Origin: Leeia oryzae DSM 17879
GTDB lineage: Bacteria; Pseudomonadota; Gammaproteobacteria; Burkholderiales; Leeiaceae
Length of the DNA stretch: 64,000 nucleotides
Assembly (NCBI RefSeq): GCF_000376945.1
Contig: NZ_AQXU01000025.1
Span: 248,001-312,000 of the forward strand
Reading direction: 5' to 3'
Position numbers and translations under genes: made by a program. Below, in pieces: positions 1 through 9,166 of this stretch. Below the pieces are notes generated by a model, which was given only the letters and a program-made list of their open reading frames with translations, made no database searches and had not been told where the DNA came from. The first letter of the stretch is position 1, and each line of letters opens with the position of its first letter.

Positions 1-142
1 CGATACCTTCCAGCAGTACAAAGATGCCGGCGGTGTACGGATTGAAGACGAAGTCCTGATTACCGATACGGGTTGCCGCGTCATCGGCAAACCGATCCCG
101 AAAACCGTGGACGAAGTCGAAGCCTTGATGGGCATTGGCTAA
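1..142 (+). CDS. M24 family metallopeptidase (Xaa-Pro aminopeptidase), C-terminal end
   Basis: Only the last 46 residues lie in the window, in the frame that begins at base 2 and stops with TAA at 140-142. The stretch GVRIEDEVLITDTG is the typical last strand of the pita-bread fold of M24B aminopeptidases (PepP/Xaa-Pro aminopeptidase), where the glutamate after RI ligates the dinuclear metal centre. The family removes N-terminal residues that precede proline. The tail GKPIPKTVDEVEALM also resembles these enzymes. The start and most of the catalytic domain are outside the window, so the exact subfamily cannot be given. A strong hairpin follows the stop codon. Confidence 0.8.
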   Translation, partial: DTFQQYKDAGGVRIEDEVLITDTGCRVIGKPIPKTVDEVEALMGIG

Positions 143-170
143 CCGGCCTGCGCTACTGCCTTAAGCCTAC

Positions 171-204
171 AAAAAAAGCCAGCACAATGTGCTGGCTTTT
201 TTTT
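171..204. terminator. Bidirectional rho-independent terminator
   Basis: An 8-bp perfect stem (GCCAGCAC at 178-185, GTGCTGGC at 189-196) with a 3-nt loop is flanked by seven A and eight T, so it can end transcription on both strands. It serves the M24 peptidase gene and the convergent gloA run. The same stem core recurs at 33936-33957. Confidence 0.9.
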
Positions 205-311
205 GCATCATATCGTTCGGTAACAGGGTTATACGGCCACCACCGCTGGGTGTATATCGCTGCGCGATACACACCAAACACGCATCCCTACCTTACAGTC
301 ACTCAACCAGC

Positions 312-692
312 TTACCGTTGAATGAACTCGATCTTGTAGCCGTCCGGGTCTTCTACAAAGGCAATCACGGTCTTGCCGTGCTTCATCGGCCCCGCCTCGC
401 GCGTCACTTTGCCGCCTTTGGCCCGCACGGCATCGCACGCGGCATAGGCATCCGGCACCTGCACGGCCAGGTGGCCAAAACCGTTCCCCAGGTCATAGCT
501 TTCCGTATCCCAGTTATGGGTCAGCTCGATCACCGTATGATCGGTCTCATCCCCATACCCCACGAATGCCAGCGTAAAACGCCCGTCCGGGTAATCATCC
601 CGGCGCAGCAGTTTCATGCCCAGCACATCGGTGTAAAAAGCGATGGATCGATCCAGATTACCCACTCGGATCATGGTATGGAGTAAACGCAT
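312..692 (-). CDS. gloA: Lactoylglutathione lyase (glyoxalase I)
   Basis: Cytosolic metalloenzyme that isomerises the hemithioacetal of methylglyoxal and glutathione to S-lactoylglutathione, the first step of glyoxal detoxification. The 126-residue product is close to the usual bacterial GloA length. All four metal ligands known from E. coli GloA are at matching positions: His5, Glu56, His74 and Glu122. The reading frame is open upstream to 725, but ATG 692 gives the conserved N-terminus [11 protein letters not shown] and has a GAAAGG Shine-Dalgarno sequence about 8 nt upstream. It is the last gene of the minus-strand run that starts at glyQ, with about 140 bp separating it from the YgjP-like gene. 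The glutathione synthesis genes lie in the same window (about 31-33 kb), so the cofactor is made by this organism. Confidence 0.95.
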   Translation of the reverse strand: MRLLHTMIRVGNLDRSIAFYTDVLGMKLLRRDDYPDGRFTLAFVGYGDETDHTVIELTHNWDTESYDLGNGFGHLAVQVPDAYAACDAVRAKGGKVTREAGPMKHGKTVIAFVEDPDGYKIEFIQR

Positions 693-832
693 GGAATACC
701 TTTCTGAAGAAAACATGGCAGCCACTTTCGGCTACCTGCATACGGGGGGATAGATCACAGAATAGCAAAAAAAATCAGGCGGTAGGCAGCCAGTGCAGAC
801 CAGTGATCGGCCCAGGAAAAACATGCCCGGCC

Positions 833-1612
833 CTACCACTGCAACCACTGACGCCCTTGCAGCTTCAGCTGCTTCCGGCAGGCCAGATAATCTGGACACA
901 AGACGGCCACTTGCGCCCAAAAGCGCGGGGAGTGGTTAAACTCGACCAGGTGCGCAAGCTCATGGCAGATCACATAGTCGATCAGTTCAGGCGGTGCCTG
1001 CATCAGCCGCCAGTTCAGGCGAATGGCGCCGTCACTGCGGCAACTGCCCCACTTGCCGCGCGCAGATGACAACCCCAGCGGAGGCACTTTCTTGCAACCC
1101 ATCCGGTGCGCAAAGTGCGCCAGCCGCGGGGAGAAATACGCCAGCGCCTGCCGGGCATACCAGTCCGCAATGGCCGACGGCACCACCTCTTTGGGTTTGC
1201 CAACCGGTACGCGAACCACCAGAAATTGGGCGTCACGCTCAACATGCACAGATCGGCCGCTGCCAGGCAACAGCGCGATGGTCAGCGACTGCCCCAGCCA
1301 GTCGACCTGGGAGCCATCGGCAAAATCAGGGGCTACTGGGAGTTGTTGCTGCCGGATCAGGTGCTTTCGCAACCATGCGGCTTTGGCATCCAGAAATGCT
1401 TGGGCATCTGTCAGTGTGGCGCGTGGTGGCAGATGAATCGTCAGACCGGCATCGCGGATGGTCAGCCCTACTGTCTGCCGTTGGCCTGTGCGGACTTGCA
1501 CCGGCCAAGGGTCTTCCTCATCGTCGGCATCCGAAAAGGTCAGCCAGTAAGCACCTGCATCATCCGTGCTTAACTGGACTGACGGATGCGCGCGACTTCG
1601 CCTTCTATCCAT
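833..1612 (-). CDS. YgjP/SprT-like zinc metallopeptidase (DUF45)
   Basis: A 259-residue protein with the DUF45/YgjP metallopeptidase signature near the C-terminus: HELAH at residues 217-221 gives two zinc ligands and the catalytic glutamate, and His227 in the following FNHSPRFW is the likely third ligand. The conserved segment GKWGSC in front of it is also typical. The biological substrate of this family is not known. The ATG at 1612 lies inside the plsC gene, giving a 43-nt overlap; I found no later start with a better ribosome site, so translational coupling to plsC is likely. The N-terminal 30 residues look less conserved and the true start may differ. Confidence 0.88.
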   Translation of the reverse strand: MDRRRSRAHPSVQLSTDDAGAYWLTFSDADDEEDPWPVQVRTGQRQTVGLTIRDAGLTIHLPPRATLTDAQAFLDAKAAWLRKHLIRQQQLPVAPDFADGSQVDWLGQSLTIALLPGSGRSVHVERDAQFLVVRVPVGKPKEVVPSAIADWYARQALAYFSPRLAHFAHRMGCKKVPPLGLSSARGKWGSCRSDGAIRLNWRLMQAPPELIDYVICHELAHLVEFNHSPRFWAQVAVLCPDYLACRKQLKLQGRQWLQW

Positions 1613-2292
1613 GCGTGAGCTGCGTTGGTCATGCCGGCCAGGTCTTTGCCCTCCGGCCAGATGGGTGCGCCAATCGATACCTTGATGGTGCCCGGACGCT
1701 TTTTCCAGCTGTTCTTCGGCCAGTAATCACCGGCATTGTGGGCCACCGGCACCAGCGGTACCTCCAGCGCACGCGCCATGTCGGCCGCGCCCTTCTTGTA
1801 CTTTACCTTGGCGCCGGGTTCGGTACGTGTCCCCTCCGGGAAAATCACGATCCAGAACCCGTGCTCCAGACGGTCTTTGGAGACGGCCAGCATCTTGTTG
1901 CGGGACTCCACGCCAGCGGCACGGTCAATAAAGATGGTAGAAATCGTCGCCAGCCCCCAGCCAAAAAACGGCAGGTACAGCAGCTCTTTTTTGGCGATAT
2001 ACACTTGCGGCGGAAAAATGGACTGCAGCGCCATGGTCTCCCAGGCCGACTGGTGCTTGGCACAGATAATCGCCGGTTTCAGGCCTTTGAGGTTTTCCAG
2101 CCCTTCCACCTCATATTTGATACCGCACAGGTGCTTGATCACCCACATCATCATGCCTGTCCAGCCGTAGGTACTGACAATGCGGTAACGCACCATCGGT
2201 GGCAACGGCAGCACCAGCGTGCCAATCAGGCAATAAATCGGGGTAAGTACCAAGGCGGCAATGTAAAACAGAATCGAGCGGATAGCGTTCAT
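1570..2292 (-). CDS. plsC: 1-acyl-sn-glycerol-3-phosphate acyltransferase
   Basis: Membrane-bound enzyme that acylates lysophosphatidic acid to phosphatidic acid, the second acylation of phospholipid synthesis. The 240-residue product starts with a hydrophobic segment (residues 5-30). The catalytic block is HQSAWE (His80 to Glu85), an HX4E form of the usual HX4D box that is common in this subgroup, followed by the FPEGTR substrate-binding box at 151-156. It follows gmhB after 33 nt and overlaps the YgjP-like gene downstream, so it belongs to the glyQS-gmhB run. A second, shorter-motif acyltransferase of the OlsA type is encoded at about 45 kb. Confidence 0.93.
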   Translation of the reverse strand: MNAIRSILFYIAALVLTPIYCLIGTLVLPLPPMVRYRIVSTYGWTGMMMWVIKHLCGIKYEVEGLENLKGLKPAIICAKHQSAWETMALQSIFPPQVYIAKKELLYLPFFGWGLATISTIFIDRAAGVESRNKMLAVSKDRLEHGFWIVIFPEGTRTEPGAKVKYKKGAADMARALEVPLVPVAHNAGDYWPKNSWKKRPGTIKVSIGAPIWPEGKDLAGMTNAAHAWIEGEVARIRQSS

Positions 2293-2325
2293 GGTAACGG
2301 GCAGGTTTCCTGAATTGACGCGAAA

Positions 2326-2865
2326 TTAACGGGACAACAGATCATCAGCCACAGCGGCCAGATCATCCATGACAAGGGTACCGGCAGGCAAACCGCCTTT
2401 GGCAAGCGTGCGCTCGCCTTTACCGGTTCTGACCAGATACGGAGTCGCATGCAGCGCCAGCCCGGCTTCCAGATCCCGCAGGCTATCGCCGACTACCGGC
2501 ACCCCTTGCAAATCCGGCAAGCCGTAGTGGGCAACCAGGTTGCGGAACATGCCCGGCAGCGGTTTGCGGCAATCACAATCCACATCCGGCCCGTGCGGGC
2601 AAAATTCGATGCGATCAATCTTGCCGCCCAGCGGGGCCAGCAGATCATCCAGCTTCTGATGCATGGCGCCCAGCGTGGCCAGGTCAAAATATCCCCGGGC
2701 GATGCCGGACTGGTTGGTGGCCACCGCCACCGTCCAGCCCGCCTTGCATAGGCGTGCAATGGCTTCCAGACTACCGGGTAGCGGAATCCATTCGTCCACG
2801 GATTTCACATACTCGTCACTGTCGTGATTAATCACGCCATCGCGGTCAAGGATGATCAGTTTCAT
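2326..2865 (-). CDS. gmhB: D-glycero-beta-D-manno-heptose-1,7-bisphosphate 7-phosphatase
   Basis: HAD-superfamily phosphatase of the ADP-heptose pathway that supplies the LPS inner core. The 179-residue protein has the HAD motif DRDGVIN (residues 7-13, nucleophile Asp7) and the structural zinc site Cys89-x-His91 with Cys97-x-Cys99 that is typical of GmhB. It starts 7 nt after the glyS stop region and is clearly in the same transcript as glyQS and plsC. The product fits with the GT9 heptosyltransferase-like genes in the LPS cluster at 8-28 kb, which would use ADP-heptose. Confidence 0.95.
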   Translation of the reverse strand: MKLIILDRDGVINHDSDEYVKSVDEWIPLPGSLEAIARLCKAGWTVAVATNQSGIARGYFDLATLGAMHQKLDDLLAPLGGKIDRIEFCPHGPDVDCDCRKPLPGMFRNLVAHYGLPDLQGVPVVGDSLRDLEAGLALHATPYLVRTGKGERTLAKGGLPAGTLVMDDLAAVADDLLSR

Positions 2866-2872
2866 GCGGCGC

Positions 2873-4939
2873 TTACTCGGCCAGCAGGGCGATTTCCGCC
2901 ACCTGGTTCATCAGCGCGGCCAGTTCGGACAACAGGGCCAGACGGTTGTTCCGCACCGCCATGTCCTCAGCCATCACCATCACGTCAGCAAAGAAGGCAT
3001 CTACCGGCGCACGCAAACTGGCCAGCTGCTTCAGGCCCGCCGTGTAGTTGCCGGCTTGCAGCTCTGCATTTACCTGTGGTGCAGCTGCACGTGTCGCCTC
3101 AAACAAGGCTTTTTCAGGGGCTTCTGCCAGACGGGCAGCATCCACCGCTGGCAAGATGCCTTCCACCTTCTTCAGAATGTTACGGATACGCTTGTCAGCG
3201 GCCGCCAGTGCAGCGGCCTCTGGCAGGGCACGGAACTCGGCCACTGCCACCAGTTTGGCGCGAATGGTATCCAGCCGGGTCGGGTTCAGCGCCAGTACGG
3301 CATCCACTTCGCGGGCATCAAACTCGCCGGCCAGCAGGTTACGCAAACGGTCCTGCATAAAGCCCAGTACACCAGCCACAACGTCGCCAGACAACTTGCC
3401 CGCTTCAAAGGTGGATGCCGTCATGTTCAGCAACTGCTGCAAGTCGATTGGCAGCTCGGCCTCGACCATCATGCGCAGCACGCCAAGCGCAGCACGGCGC
3501 AAGGCAAACGGGTCTTTGTCACCAGTCGGAATCAAGCCGATACCGTAGATGCCCACCAGCGTTTCCAGCTTGTCTGCCAGCGCTACGCTCAGCGCTACAT
3601 GGCCTTGAGGCAAGGCGTCACCGGCAAAGCGCGGGTGATAATGCCCTTCGATGGCATCGGCCACCTCAGCATGTTCGCCATCAATCTGCGCATAGTAACG
3701 GCCCATGATGCCTTGCAGCTCAGGGAACTCACCCACCATGTCTGATACCAGATCGGCCTTGGCCAGATAAGCAGCACGCGCTGCCAGTGCACGGTCAGCG
3801 CCCAGCAGGGCCGCAATTTCACCGGCCAGGGTTTGCAGGCGGGCAATCCGTTCCAGCTGGGAACCCAGTTTGTTGTGGTAGACCACATCGGCCAGACGGG
3901 CGACACGGTTATCCAGCTTGGTCTTCTGGTCTTGCTCAAAGAAGAACCGCGCATCAGACAAGCGGGCACGCAACACGCGCTCGTTCCCCTGGATGATATG
4001 GCTTGGGTCGTCCGTCTTCAGGTTAGACACCACCAGGAAAGTCGGCAGCAGTTTGCCCGCAGCATCCAGCAGCGGGAAATATTTCTGGTTCTGCTGCATG
4101 GTCAGCATCAGGCACTCTTGCGGCACTTTCAGGAACTCGTCCTCGAAACGGCCCACATACACCACTGGCCACTCCACCAGTGCTGCCACTTCATCAATCA
4201 GGGCTACGTCTGCACCGATGGTGGCATTCAGGCTGGCAGCCGCCTGACTAAGTTCTTTTTCAATCAATGACTTGCGGGCGGCCACGCTGGCGACCACTTT
4301 ACCGTCTTCAAACAGCACACGCGCATAGTCGTCGGCGTGGGCAATGGTCAGTTCACCACTGGACAAGAAACGATGACCACGCGTCACACGGCCGGACGTC
4401 AAGCCCAGCAGTTCAACTGGCAGCACTTCATTACCCAGCAGGACGATCAGGCTTTTCACCGGGCGTACAAACTGCACATCGGTATCACCCCAGCGCATCA
4501 CCTTTGGAATCGGCAGTTTCTTGATGGCGGTAGTCAAAACGTCCGGCAACAGGCTGGCCAAGGCCGCACCCGGTTTGCTGCTACGGAACACAAACACATC
4601 CTGCTTGCCATCAGACATGGTCTGCAAGACCGATACGTCTACCCCGCAAGAGCGGGCAAAGCCCTGCAAGGCTGGCGTTGGCTGGCCGTCTTTCATGCCG
4701 GATGCAACGGCAGGTCCCTTGCGCTCGATTTGCTGCTCGGGCTGGATAGACGATACGGCGGGGATACGCACGGCCAGACGGCGCGGACTGGCAAATGGTT
4801 GCAGTTCGACGTCTGCCCCTACCAGTTGCAGCTTGACCAGCTCATCAAATACCGTTTGTGCAAATACCTGGCCCAAGGTGGCCAGTGCCTTGGGAGGTAG
4901 CTCTTCGGTCAACAGTTCAATCAATAAAGTTTCTTGCAT
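2873..4939 (-). CDS. glyS: Glycyl-tRNA synthetase beta subunit
   Basis: The 688-residue beta chain of the bacterial alpha2beta2 glycyl-tRNA synthetase, which binds tRNA-Gly and contains the anticodon-binding region. It begins with the family N-terminus MQETLLIELLTEELPPKAL and has the expected length of about 690 residues. The C-terminal half contains the HD-like region and the DALR-type helical domain. It lies 71 nt downstream of glyQ, as in most proteobacteria, and 7 nt upstream of gmhB, so the synthetase, LPS precursor and phospholipid genes form one run. Confidence 0.97.
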   Translation of the reverse strand: MQETLLIELLTEELPPKALATLGQVFAQTVFDELVKLQLVGADVELQPFASPRRLAVRIPAVSSIQPEQQIERKGPAVASGMKDGQPTPALQGFARSCGVDVSVLQTMSDGKQDVFVFRSSKPGAALASLLPDVLTTAIKKLPIPKVMRWGDTDVQFVRPVKSLIVLLGNEVLPVELLGLTSGRVTRGHRFLSSGELTIAHADDYARVLFEDGKVVASVAARKSLIEKELSQAAASLNATIGADVALIDEVAALVEWPVVYVGRFEDEFLKVPQECLMLTMQQNQKYFPLLDAAGKLLPTFLVVSNLKTDDPSHIIQGNERVLRARLSDARFFFEQDQKTKLDNRVARLADVVYHNKLGSQLERIARLQTLAGEIAALLGADRALAARAAYLAKADLVSDMVGEFPELQGIMGRYYAQIDGEHAEVADAIEGHYHPRFAGDALPQGHVALSVALADKLETLVGIYGIGLIPTGDKDPFALRRAALGVLRMMVEAELPIDLQQLLNMTASTFEAGKLSGDVVAGVLGFMQDRLRNLLAGEFDAREVDAVLALNPTRLDTIRAKLVAVAEFRALPEAAALAAADKRIRNILKKVEGILPAVDAARLAEAPEKALFEATRAAAPQVNAELQAGNYTAGLKQLASLRAPVDAFFADVMVMAEDMAVRNNRLALLSELAALMNQVAEIALLAE

Positions 4940-5010
4940 TGTCTTTCTCGCCCCAGACGGCAGCCTGCGGCTGCCGTTGTATTGAATTCAGTATTCCAGT
5001 CTGCAGCGCC

Positions 5011-5985
5011 TTACACTTTCGCAGGCGCTTCTCCGGCACGAATGGCCTTTACATGGTTCATCCACTCATCGCCAAACAAGGCAGCCACACGCGGGTTATC
5101 CAGCTGGCACATCGGGAAGCCCAGTGCCTCGCGGCTGTTGTAATACGCTTGCGCCACGCCACGGGCCAAGTTGCGGATACGGCCGATATAGGCGGCACGC
5201 TCGGTCACGGAAATCGCACCACGGGCATCCAGCAGGTTAAAGGTATGGGCGGCTTTCAGCACCATCTCGTACACCGGCAGCGCCAGGCCCACGTCCAGCA
5301 GACGCTTGGCTTCAGACTCGTAGTAGCCAAACAGGTGGAACAGTCCTTCCACGTTGCTGTGCTCAAAGTTGTAGGTCGATTGCTCGACTTCGTTCTGATG
5401 GTACACATCACGGTAGGTCACTTGCGTGCCATCCGGGGCAATCGACCACACCAAGTCGTAGACGTTTTCTACACCCTGGATGTACATGGCCAAACGCTCG
5501 ATACCATAAGTGATTTCACCCAGCACCGGCTTGCAATCAATGCCGCCCACCTGCTGGAAGTAGGTAAACTGCGTTACTTCCATGCCGTTCAGCCATACTT
5601 CCCAACCCAGCCCCCAGGCACCCAGCGTCGGGTTTTCCCAGTCGTCTTCCACAAAGCGGATGTCGTGCACGGTCGGGTCTACACCCAGCGCCCGCAAGCT
5701 ATCCAGATACAGCTCCTGAATATTATCCGGAGAGGGTTTCATTACAACCTGAAACTGGTAATAATGCTGTAAGCGGTTCGGGTTTTCGCCATAGCGGCCA
5801 TCTTTAGGGCGGCGGGAAGGTTGCACGTAGGCAGCGTTCCAGGGTTCCGGGCCGATTGCACGCAGGAAGGTGGCGGTATGGCTTGTACCAGCGCCCATTT
5901 CCATGTCGTAAGGTTGCAGCAGGGTGCAACCGTGCTTACCCCAAAATTGTTGCAGCGTGAGAATCATTTCCTGAAATGTGCGCAT
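5011..5985 (-). CDS. glyQ: Glycyl-tRNA synthetase alpha subunit
   Basis: The 324-residue catalytic alpha chain of heterotetrameric glycyl-tRNA synthetase, a class II enzyme that activates glycine. The protein starts [20 protein letters not shown] and contains the conserved stretches [11 protein letters not shown] and [16 protein letters not shown] found in GlyQ. It heads the minus-strand run glyQ-glyS-gmhB-plsC and is divergent from nnr across a 116-bp gap that must hold both promoters. In many betaproteobacteria glyQ follows corC and lnt; here those two genes are at 47-50 kb instead. Confidence 0.97.
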   Translation of the reverse strand: MRTFQEMILTLQQFWGKHGCTLLQPYDMEMGAGTSHTATFLRAIGPEPWNAAYVQPSRRPKDGRYGENPNRLQHYYQFQVVMKPSPDNIQELYLDSLRALGVDPTVHDIRFVEDDWENPTLGAWGLGWEVWLNGMEVTQFTYFQQVGGIDCKPVLGEITYGIERLAMYIQGVENVYDLVWSIAPDGTQVTYRDVYHQNEVEQSTYNFEHSNVEGLFHLFGYYESEAKRLLDVGLALPVYEMVLKAAHTFNLLDARGAISVTERAAYIGRIRNLARGVAQAYYNSREALGFPMCQLDNPRVAALFGDEWMNHVKAIRAGEAPAKV

Positions 5986-6101
5986 GCTATGCCGTACCCA
6001 ATCAAAACAGAGAAGCAGGGGCTCTACCGCACCACTGCCTCAAAAAACGGTTTTCAAAACAGTTGATTTTACTTGGAATATTCACCGACTGAAAGCTCAG
6101 C

Positions 6102-7574
6102 ATGTCAGAAACCACGCAACTGCCCCTCTGCTACCTGTCCAAAGACCTGAGAAAACTGGAATCCGACGCTCAAGCGGCCTCGCCGCAACCGTCACTGATG
6201 GAACGAGCGGGCCAGGCTGCGGCAGAATGGTTCAGCCAGCATGTGTCAGCAGACCAGCGGACATTGATCCTTGCCGGGCCGGGAAATAATGGTGGAGACG
6301 CCATCGTGATGTCCCGCCTGTTGCAGCAGCAAGGGTATCCGGTAGACACCGTCTTGCTGGGTGACCCAGCCCGGCTGCCTGCAGATGCCAGCGATGCCTG
6401 GCAAAAATACCAGCAGGCAGGATACAGTGCCAGCCATGTCTTGCCCGCCCCGCAAGCATGGGACTGGATCGTGGACGGCCTGTTCGGCATTGGCGTGAGC
6501 CGGCCTTTGGATGGCCTCTATGCCGATGCCGTAAACTACACCAATGAGTATGCAAACCACGTGTTTGCTCTGGATATCCCCAGCGGCCTGGCAGCAGATA
6601 CTGGCGTCGCCACCGGGCCAACCGTCATCGCCGACTACACGCTGACCTTTCTGGGCTGGAAACCCGGCCTGATCACCGCTGACGGCAAAGACTTTGCCGG
6701 CCATGTGCGACTGGCCGATCTGGGGATTGCCCCAGGCACCAGCCATGGTCGCCTGCTGAACGCCATGCCGGCCACCCTCGCCCCCCGCAAATACAACAGC
6801 CACAAGGGCAGTCACGGGTGCGTCGGTGTTCTGGGCGGGGACCGCGGCATGGAAGGCGCGGTACTACTGGCAGCCAGAGCAGCCCTCAAGCTAGGAGCCG
6901 GCAAAGTGTTTGCCAGCGCCTTGGGCGATGTACCTTTAGACATGAATACACTACAGCTAATGCGTGCCGCACCGGCTACCCTGCTGGAAATGGAACTGGA
7001 TGTATTGGCAGTCGGCCCCGGCATGGGCGATAGTGCCATGGCGGTCGAGCTACTGGAAAAAGCATTGGCACTGAATATGCCGCTGGTTCTGGATGCCGAT
7101 GCCCTGACGCTCCTGGGCCTTCACGCACACCTGCAAACCGCCACCGTGCTGCGCGAAGCACCCACCATCCTCACCCCCCACCCGCTGGAAGCCGCCCGGC
7201 TACTCCCCACCAGCATCGAGACACTGCAGGCCGACCGGATCACTCATGCGCTAGAGATTGCAGAACGCTACCAGGCCACCGTCGTCCTCAAAGGCTCCGG
7301 CAGTGTCATCGCCAGACCGGACGGCCACTGGTGGATCAACACAAGCGGCAACCCCGGCATGGCCGTCGCCGGCATGGGCGACGTCCTCACCGGCATCATA
7401 GCCGCCCTGCTGGCACAAGGCATGGATGCCACCGACGCAACCGCCGCTGCCGTATGGTTACACGGTGCAGCGGGGGATCATGTGGTAACGGAACAAGGGG
7501 GGATGATTGGGGTAGGGTCGGAAGAATTGATGGCTGTTGCGCGTTCGCGGATGAATATGGCGATTTACAACTAG
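6102..7574 (+). CDS. nnr: Bifunctional NAD(P)H-hydrate epimerase / ADP-dependent NAD(P)H-hydrate dehydratase
   Basis: Repairs hydrated NADH and NADPH: the N-terminal YjeF domain (about residues 1-215) epimerises the R form and the C-terminal ribokinase-like domain (about 225-490) dehydrates the S form using ADP. Visible motifs are GPGNNGGDA in the epimerase and the nucleotide-binding GNPGMAVAGMGDVLTG in the dehydratase. The length of 490 residues matches the fused bacterial enzyme. It is divergent from glyQ, and a small exported-protein gene follows after 39 nt. Confidence 0.95.
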   Translation: MSETTQLPLCYLSKDLRKLESDAQAASPQPSLMERAGQAAAEWFSQHVSADQRTLILAGPGNNGGDAIVMSRLLQQQGYPVDTVLLGDPARLPADASDAWQKYQQAGYSASHVLPAPQAWDWIVDGLFGIGVSRPLDGLYADAVNYTNEYANHVFALDIPSGLAADTGVATGPTVIADYTLTFLGWKPGLITADGKDFAGHVRLADLGIAPGTSHGRLLNAMPATLAPRKYNSHKGSHGCVGVLGGDRGMEGAVLLAARAALKLGAGKVFASALGDVPLDMNTLQLMRAAPATLLEMELDVLAVGPGMGDSAMAVELLEKALALNMPLVLDADALTLLGLHAHLQTATVLREAPTILTPHPLEAARLLPTSIETLQADRITHALEIAERYQATVVLKGSGSVIARPDGHWWINTSGNPGMAVAGMGDVLTGIIAALLAQGMDATDATAAAVWLHGAAGDHVVTEQGGMIGVGSEELMAVARSRMNMAIYN

Positions 7575-7613
7575 CAATCATTCAAATAGCATACCCATTT
7601 TAGGAGTATGCAT

Positions 7614-8027
7614 ATGTCAAAAAATATTTTGCGGTTTTTGTTAACCATCACAGGATGCACTGTAGCGCTCTCGACCCAGGCAAGCAATATGGCTAGTGAT
7701 TTGGATGGAGAATGGCGGTATACAGAAAACCAATGTACGGATTATTTCTTTTTCTCTGAAAATCACTTTAAAAGCGTCAGCAATAAAGAAACCATTGAAG
7801 CAAATGTCAGTGTACTGCCGCTACCGGACAACTCCCCTACCCAGCTACAAGTCAACCGGGAAGTCACATACGACTCATTAGGGCCAGACTGCGGTGGCGT
7901 AGATAAAAATGATACGGGAAAAAAAGACACCCGCTACATCAAATTCAATACAGCCAAAGACCAGTATGCCATTTGCCGCAATCAACAAGGTACGCAGTGC
8001 TGGGGACCCATTGTGAAAGCACAATAG
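7614..8027 (+). CDS. Small exported protein of unknown function
   Basis: I do not recognise this 137-residue protein. ATG 7614 is chosen over ATG 7608 because AGGAG at 7602-7606 is 7 nt from it and only 1 nt from the earlier one. The N-terminus has a lysine and a hydrophobic stretch like a signal peptide. It could be cut after STQA (residue 23) by signal peptidase I; Cys15 in ITGC also fits a lipobox, though it is unusually early. The mature part is polar with several cysteines (CTDYFF, DCGG, ICRN, CWG) that could form disulphides in the periplasm. It follows nnr by 39 nt and ends at a strong terminator. Base composition is already lower in GC than nnr. Confidence 0.72.
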   Translation: MSKNILRFLLTITGCTVALSTQASNMASDLDGEWRYTENQCTDYFFFSENHFKSVSNKETIEANVSVLPLPDNSPTQLQVNREVTYDSLGPDCGGVDKNDTGKKDTRYIKFNTAKDQYAICRNQQGTQCWGPIVKAQ

Positions 8028-8029
8028 AC

Positions 8030-8064
8030 ATTAATCAGGTCTCAAGTGGACAGACCTGATTAAT
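8030..8064. terminator. Bidirectional terminator between convergent genes
   Basis: A perfect 13-bp inverted repeat, ATTAATCAGGTCT at 8030-8042 and AGACCTGATTAAT at 8052-8064, with a 9-nt loop. It separates the plus-strand exported-protein gene from the minus-strand LPS cluster. The stop codon of the GT9 gene (8060-8062) lies inside the stem. The flanking T-runs are weak. Confidence 0.75.
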
Positions 8065-9127
8065 TCATATTTTCTATGCTGGGTCGCTCCATCTTAATAA
8101 ACGGCAACAATCGCTCAAAAGCCTGCAAGGCTTCTTCTGCCGAGATATCAGCCACATTGCGACTTTCCTTTTGCAGTAATTCATATGGCACGCCCCACGG
8201 ATGCCAAACTGCCGCATCCGAATTACCAAAGAAGCATACGATTGGCTTACCCAACCCAGCACCTACATGCATGGCACCTCCATCACTGCAGATCATCGCA
8301 TCACAAACTGAAATCGCTCCAATCAGCTCTTCCAGCTTTTCTGTCGGATAGGCAAGAACCGGCAAGTCTTTCACGGCCTCCATAATTTCGGCCGCCTTAC
8401 GGTCATCCCCAGGGTGGTGCGGATTGTGCTCATCTCCGGGCGACCAGAACAACAGAAACTGCGCGTTATACTTTGAGTACAAGTCACGCATTAACGTAAT
8501 AAAGTGGTTAGCCGGCCAGCGCTGAGGAGGTTTACGGGAAGATATGTGGATGGCAAGCGTAGGTACAGTCTTCTTATACCAATGCTGGATAAGGAGCTTT
8601 GCTCTAACACTCGCAACCTCAGTCTCATCAGAATGTATAGAAACAGGCAAAGGCTGATCCGTAATATCAAATACGGATAATAAGCGCTGCAGATTTTCAA
8701 CCTCATGCATACCTTCTGGTCTTGCATTATTTACTCCCAGATTTATATATTTTCCAAGCTTGTTGCCATCCTCGATAAAACCAACAATATGCTTAGGGTT
8801 TAACGCTCTTGCCAAAGCCAAAGGACGTGGCAAGCATCCTCCATTAGCCAAAATGACATAGTCGTAACTTTCGTTACGCATTTTCCAAAGCATGCACAAC
8901 CGAGAAAAGTGCACACCCAAAAAGGATTGGTCAGCTGTACGATGCTTTGCCTTGGTATAAGAAAATACGCTATCCAATTCAGGAAGGTTCCTAACAACAG
9001 GTAGGTTGTAACTATTAACCAAAGCATCAATCTGAGCATCTGGAAATTTTTGACGCAATTTTCGAATTAACGGTGTTGTACAAATCAAGTCGCCGATATT
9101 ATCGCGTCTAATAACCAATAATTTCAT
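8060..9127 (-). CDS. Glycosyltransferase family 9 (heptosyltransferase-like)
   Basis: A 355-residue cytoplasmic GT9 enzyme that would add a heptose or related sugar to the LPS core. The N-terminus MKLLVIRRDNIGDLICTTPL carries the family's acceptor-site aspartate in the IGD motif, and the C-terminal part has CSDGGAMHVGAGLGKPIVCFFG, the nucleotide-sugar pocket of the family. It is the last gene of the minus-strand polysaccharide cluster, 39 nt after the large membrane protein. It differs from the other two GT9 genes (23133 and 27189), so the three probably act on different core positions. The exact WaaC/F/Q role cannot be told from sequence alone. Confidence 0.85.
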   Translation of the reverse strand: MKLLVIRRDNIGDLICTTPLIRKLRQKFPDAQIDALVNSYNLPVVRNLPELDSVFSYTKAKHRTADQSFLGVHFSRLCMLWKMRNESYDYVILANGGCLPRPLALARALNPKHIVGFIEDGNKLGKYINLGVNNARPEGMHEVENLQRLLSVFDITDQPLPVSIHSDETEVASVRAKLLIQHWYKKTVPTLAIHISSRKPPQRWPANHFITLMRDLYSKYNAQFLLFWSPGDEHNPHHPGDDRKAAEIMEAVKDLPVLAYPTEKLEELIGAISVCDAMICSDGGAMHVGAGLGKPIVCFFGNSDAAVWHPWGVPYELLQKESRNVADISAEEALQAFERLLPFIKMERPSIENMN

Positions 9128-9166
9128 ATGTAAAATCTTCTAATGAGCAAAAAAGCTTTTTCTGGG

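Noticed and set aside
778-785. GGCGGTAG, identical to the ops core used by RfaH in LPS operons
   Set aside because: It lies between two housekeeping genes on the opposite strand, far from the LPS cluster, and the 8-mer is expected by chance.
994-2313. Long plus-strand frame of 439 codons
   Set aside because: It is antisense to the YgjP-like and plsC genes, which have clear family motifs; the translation has no recognisable domain.
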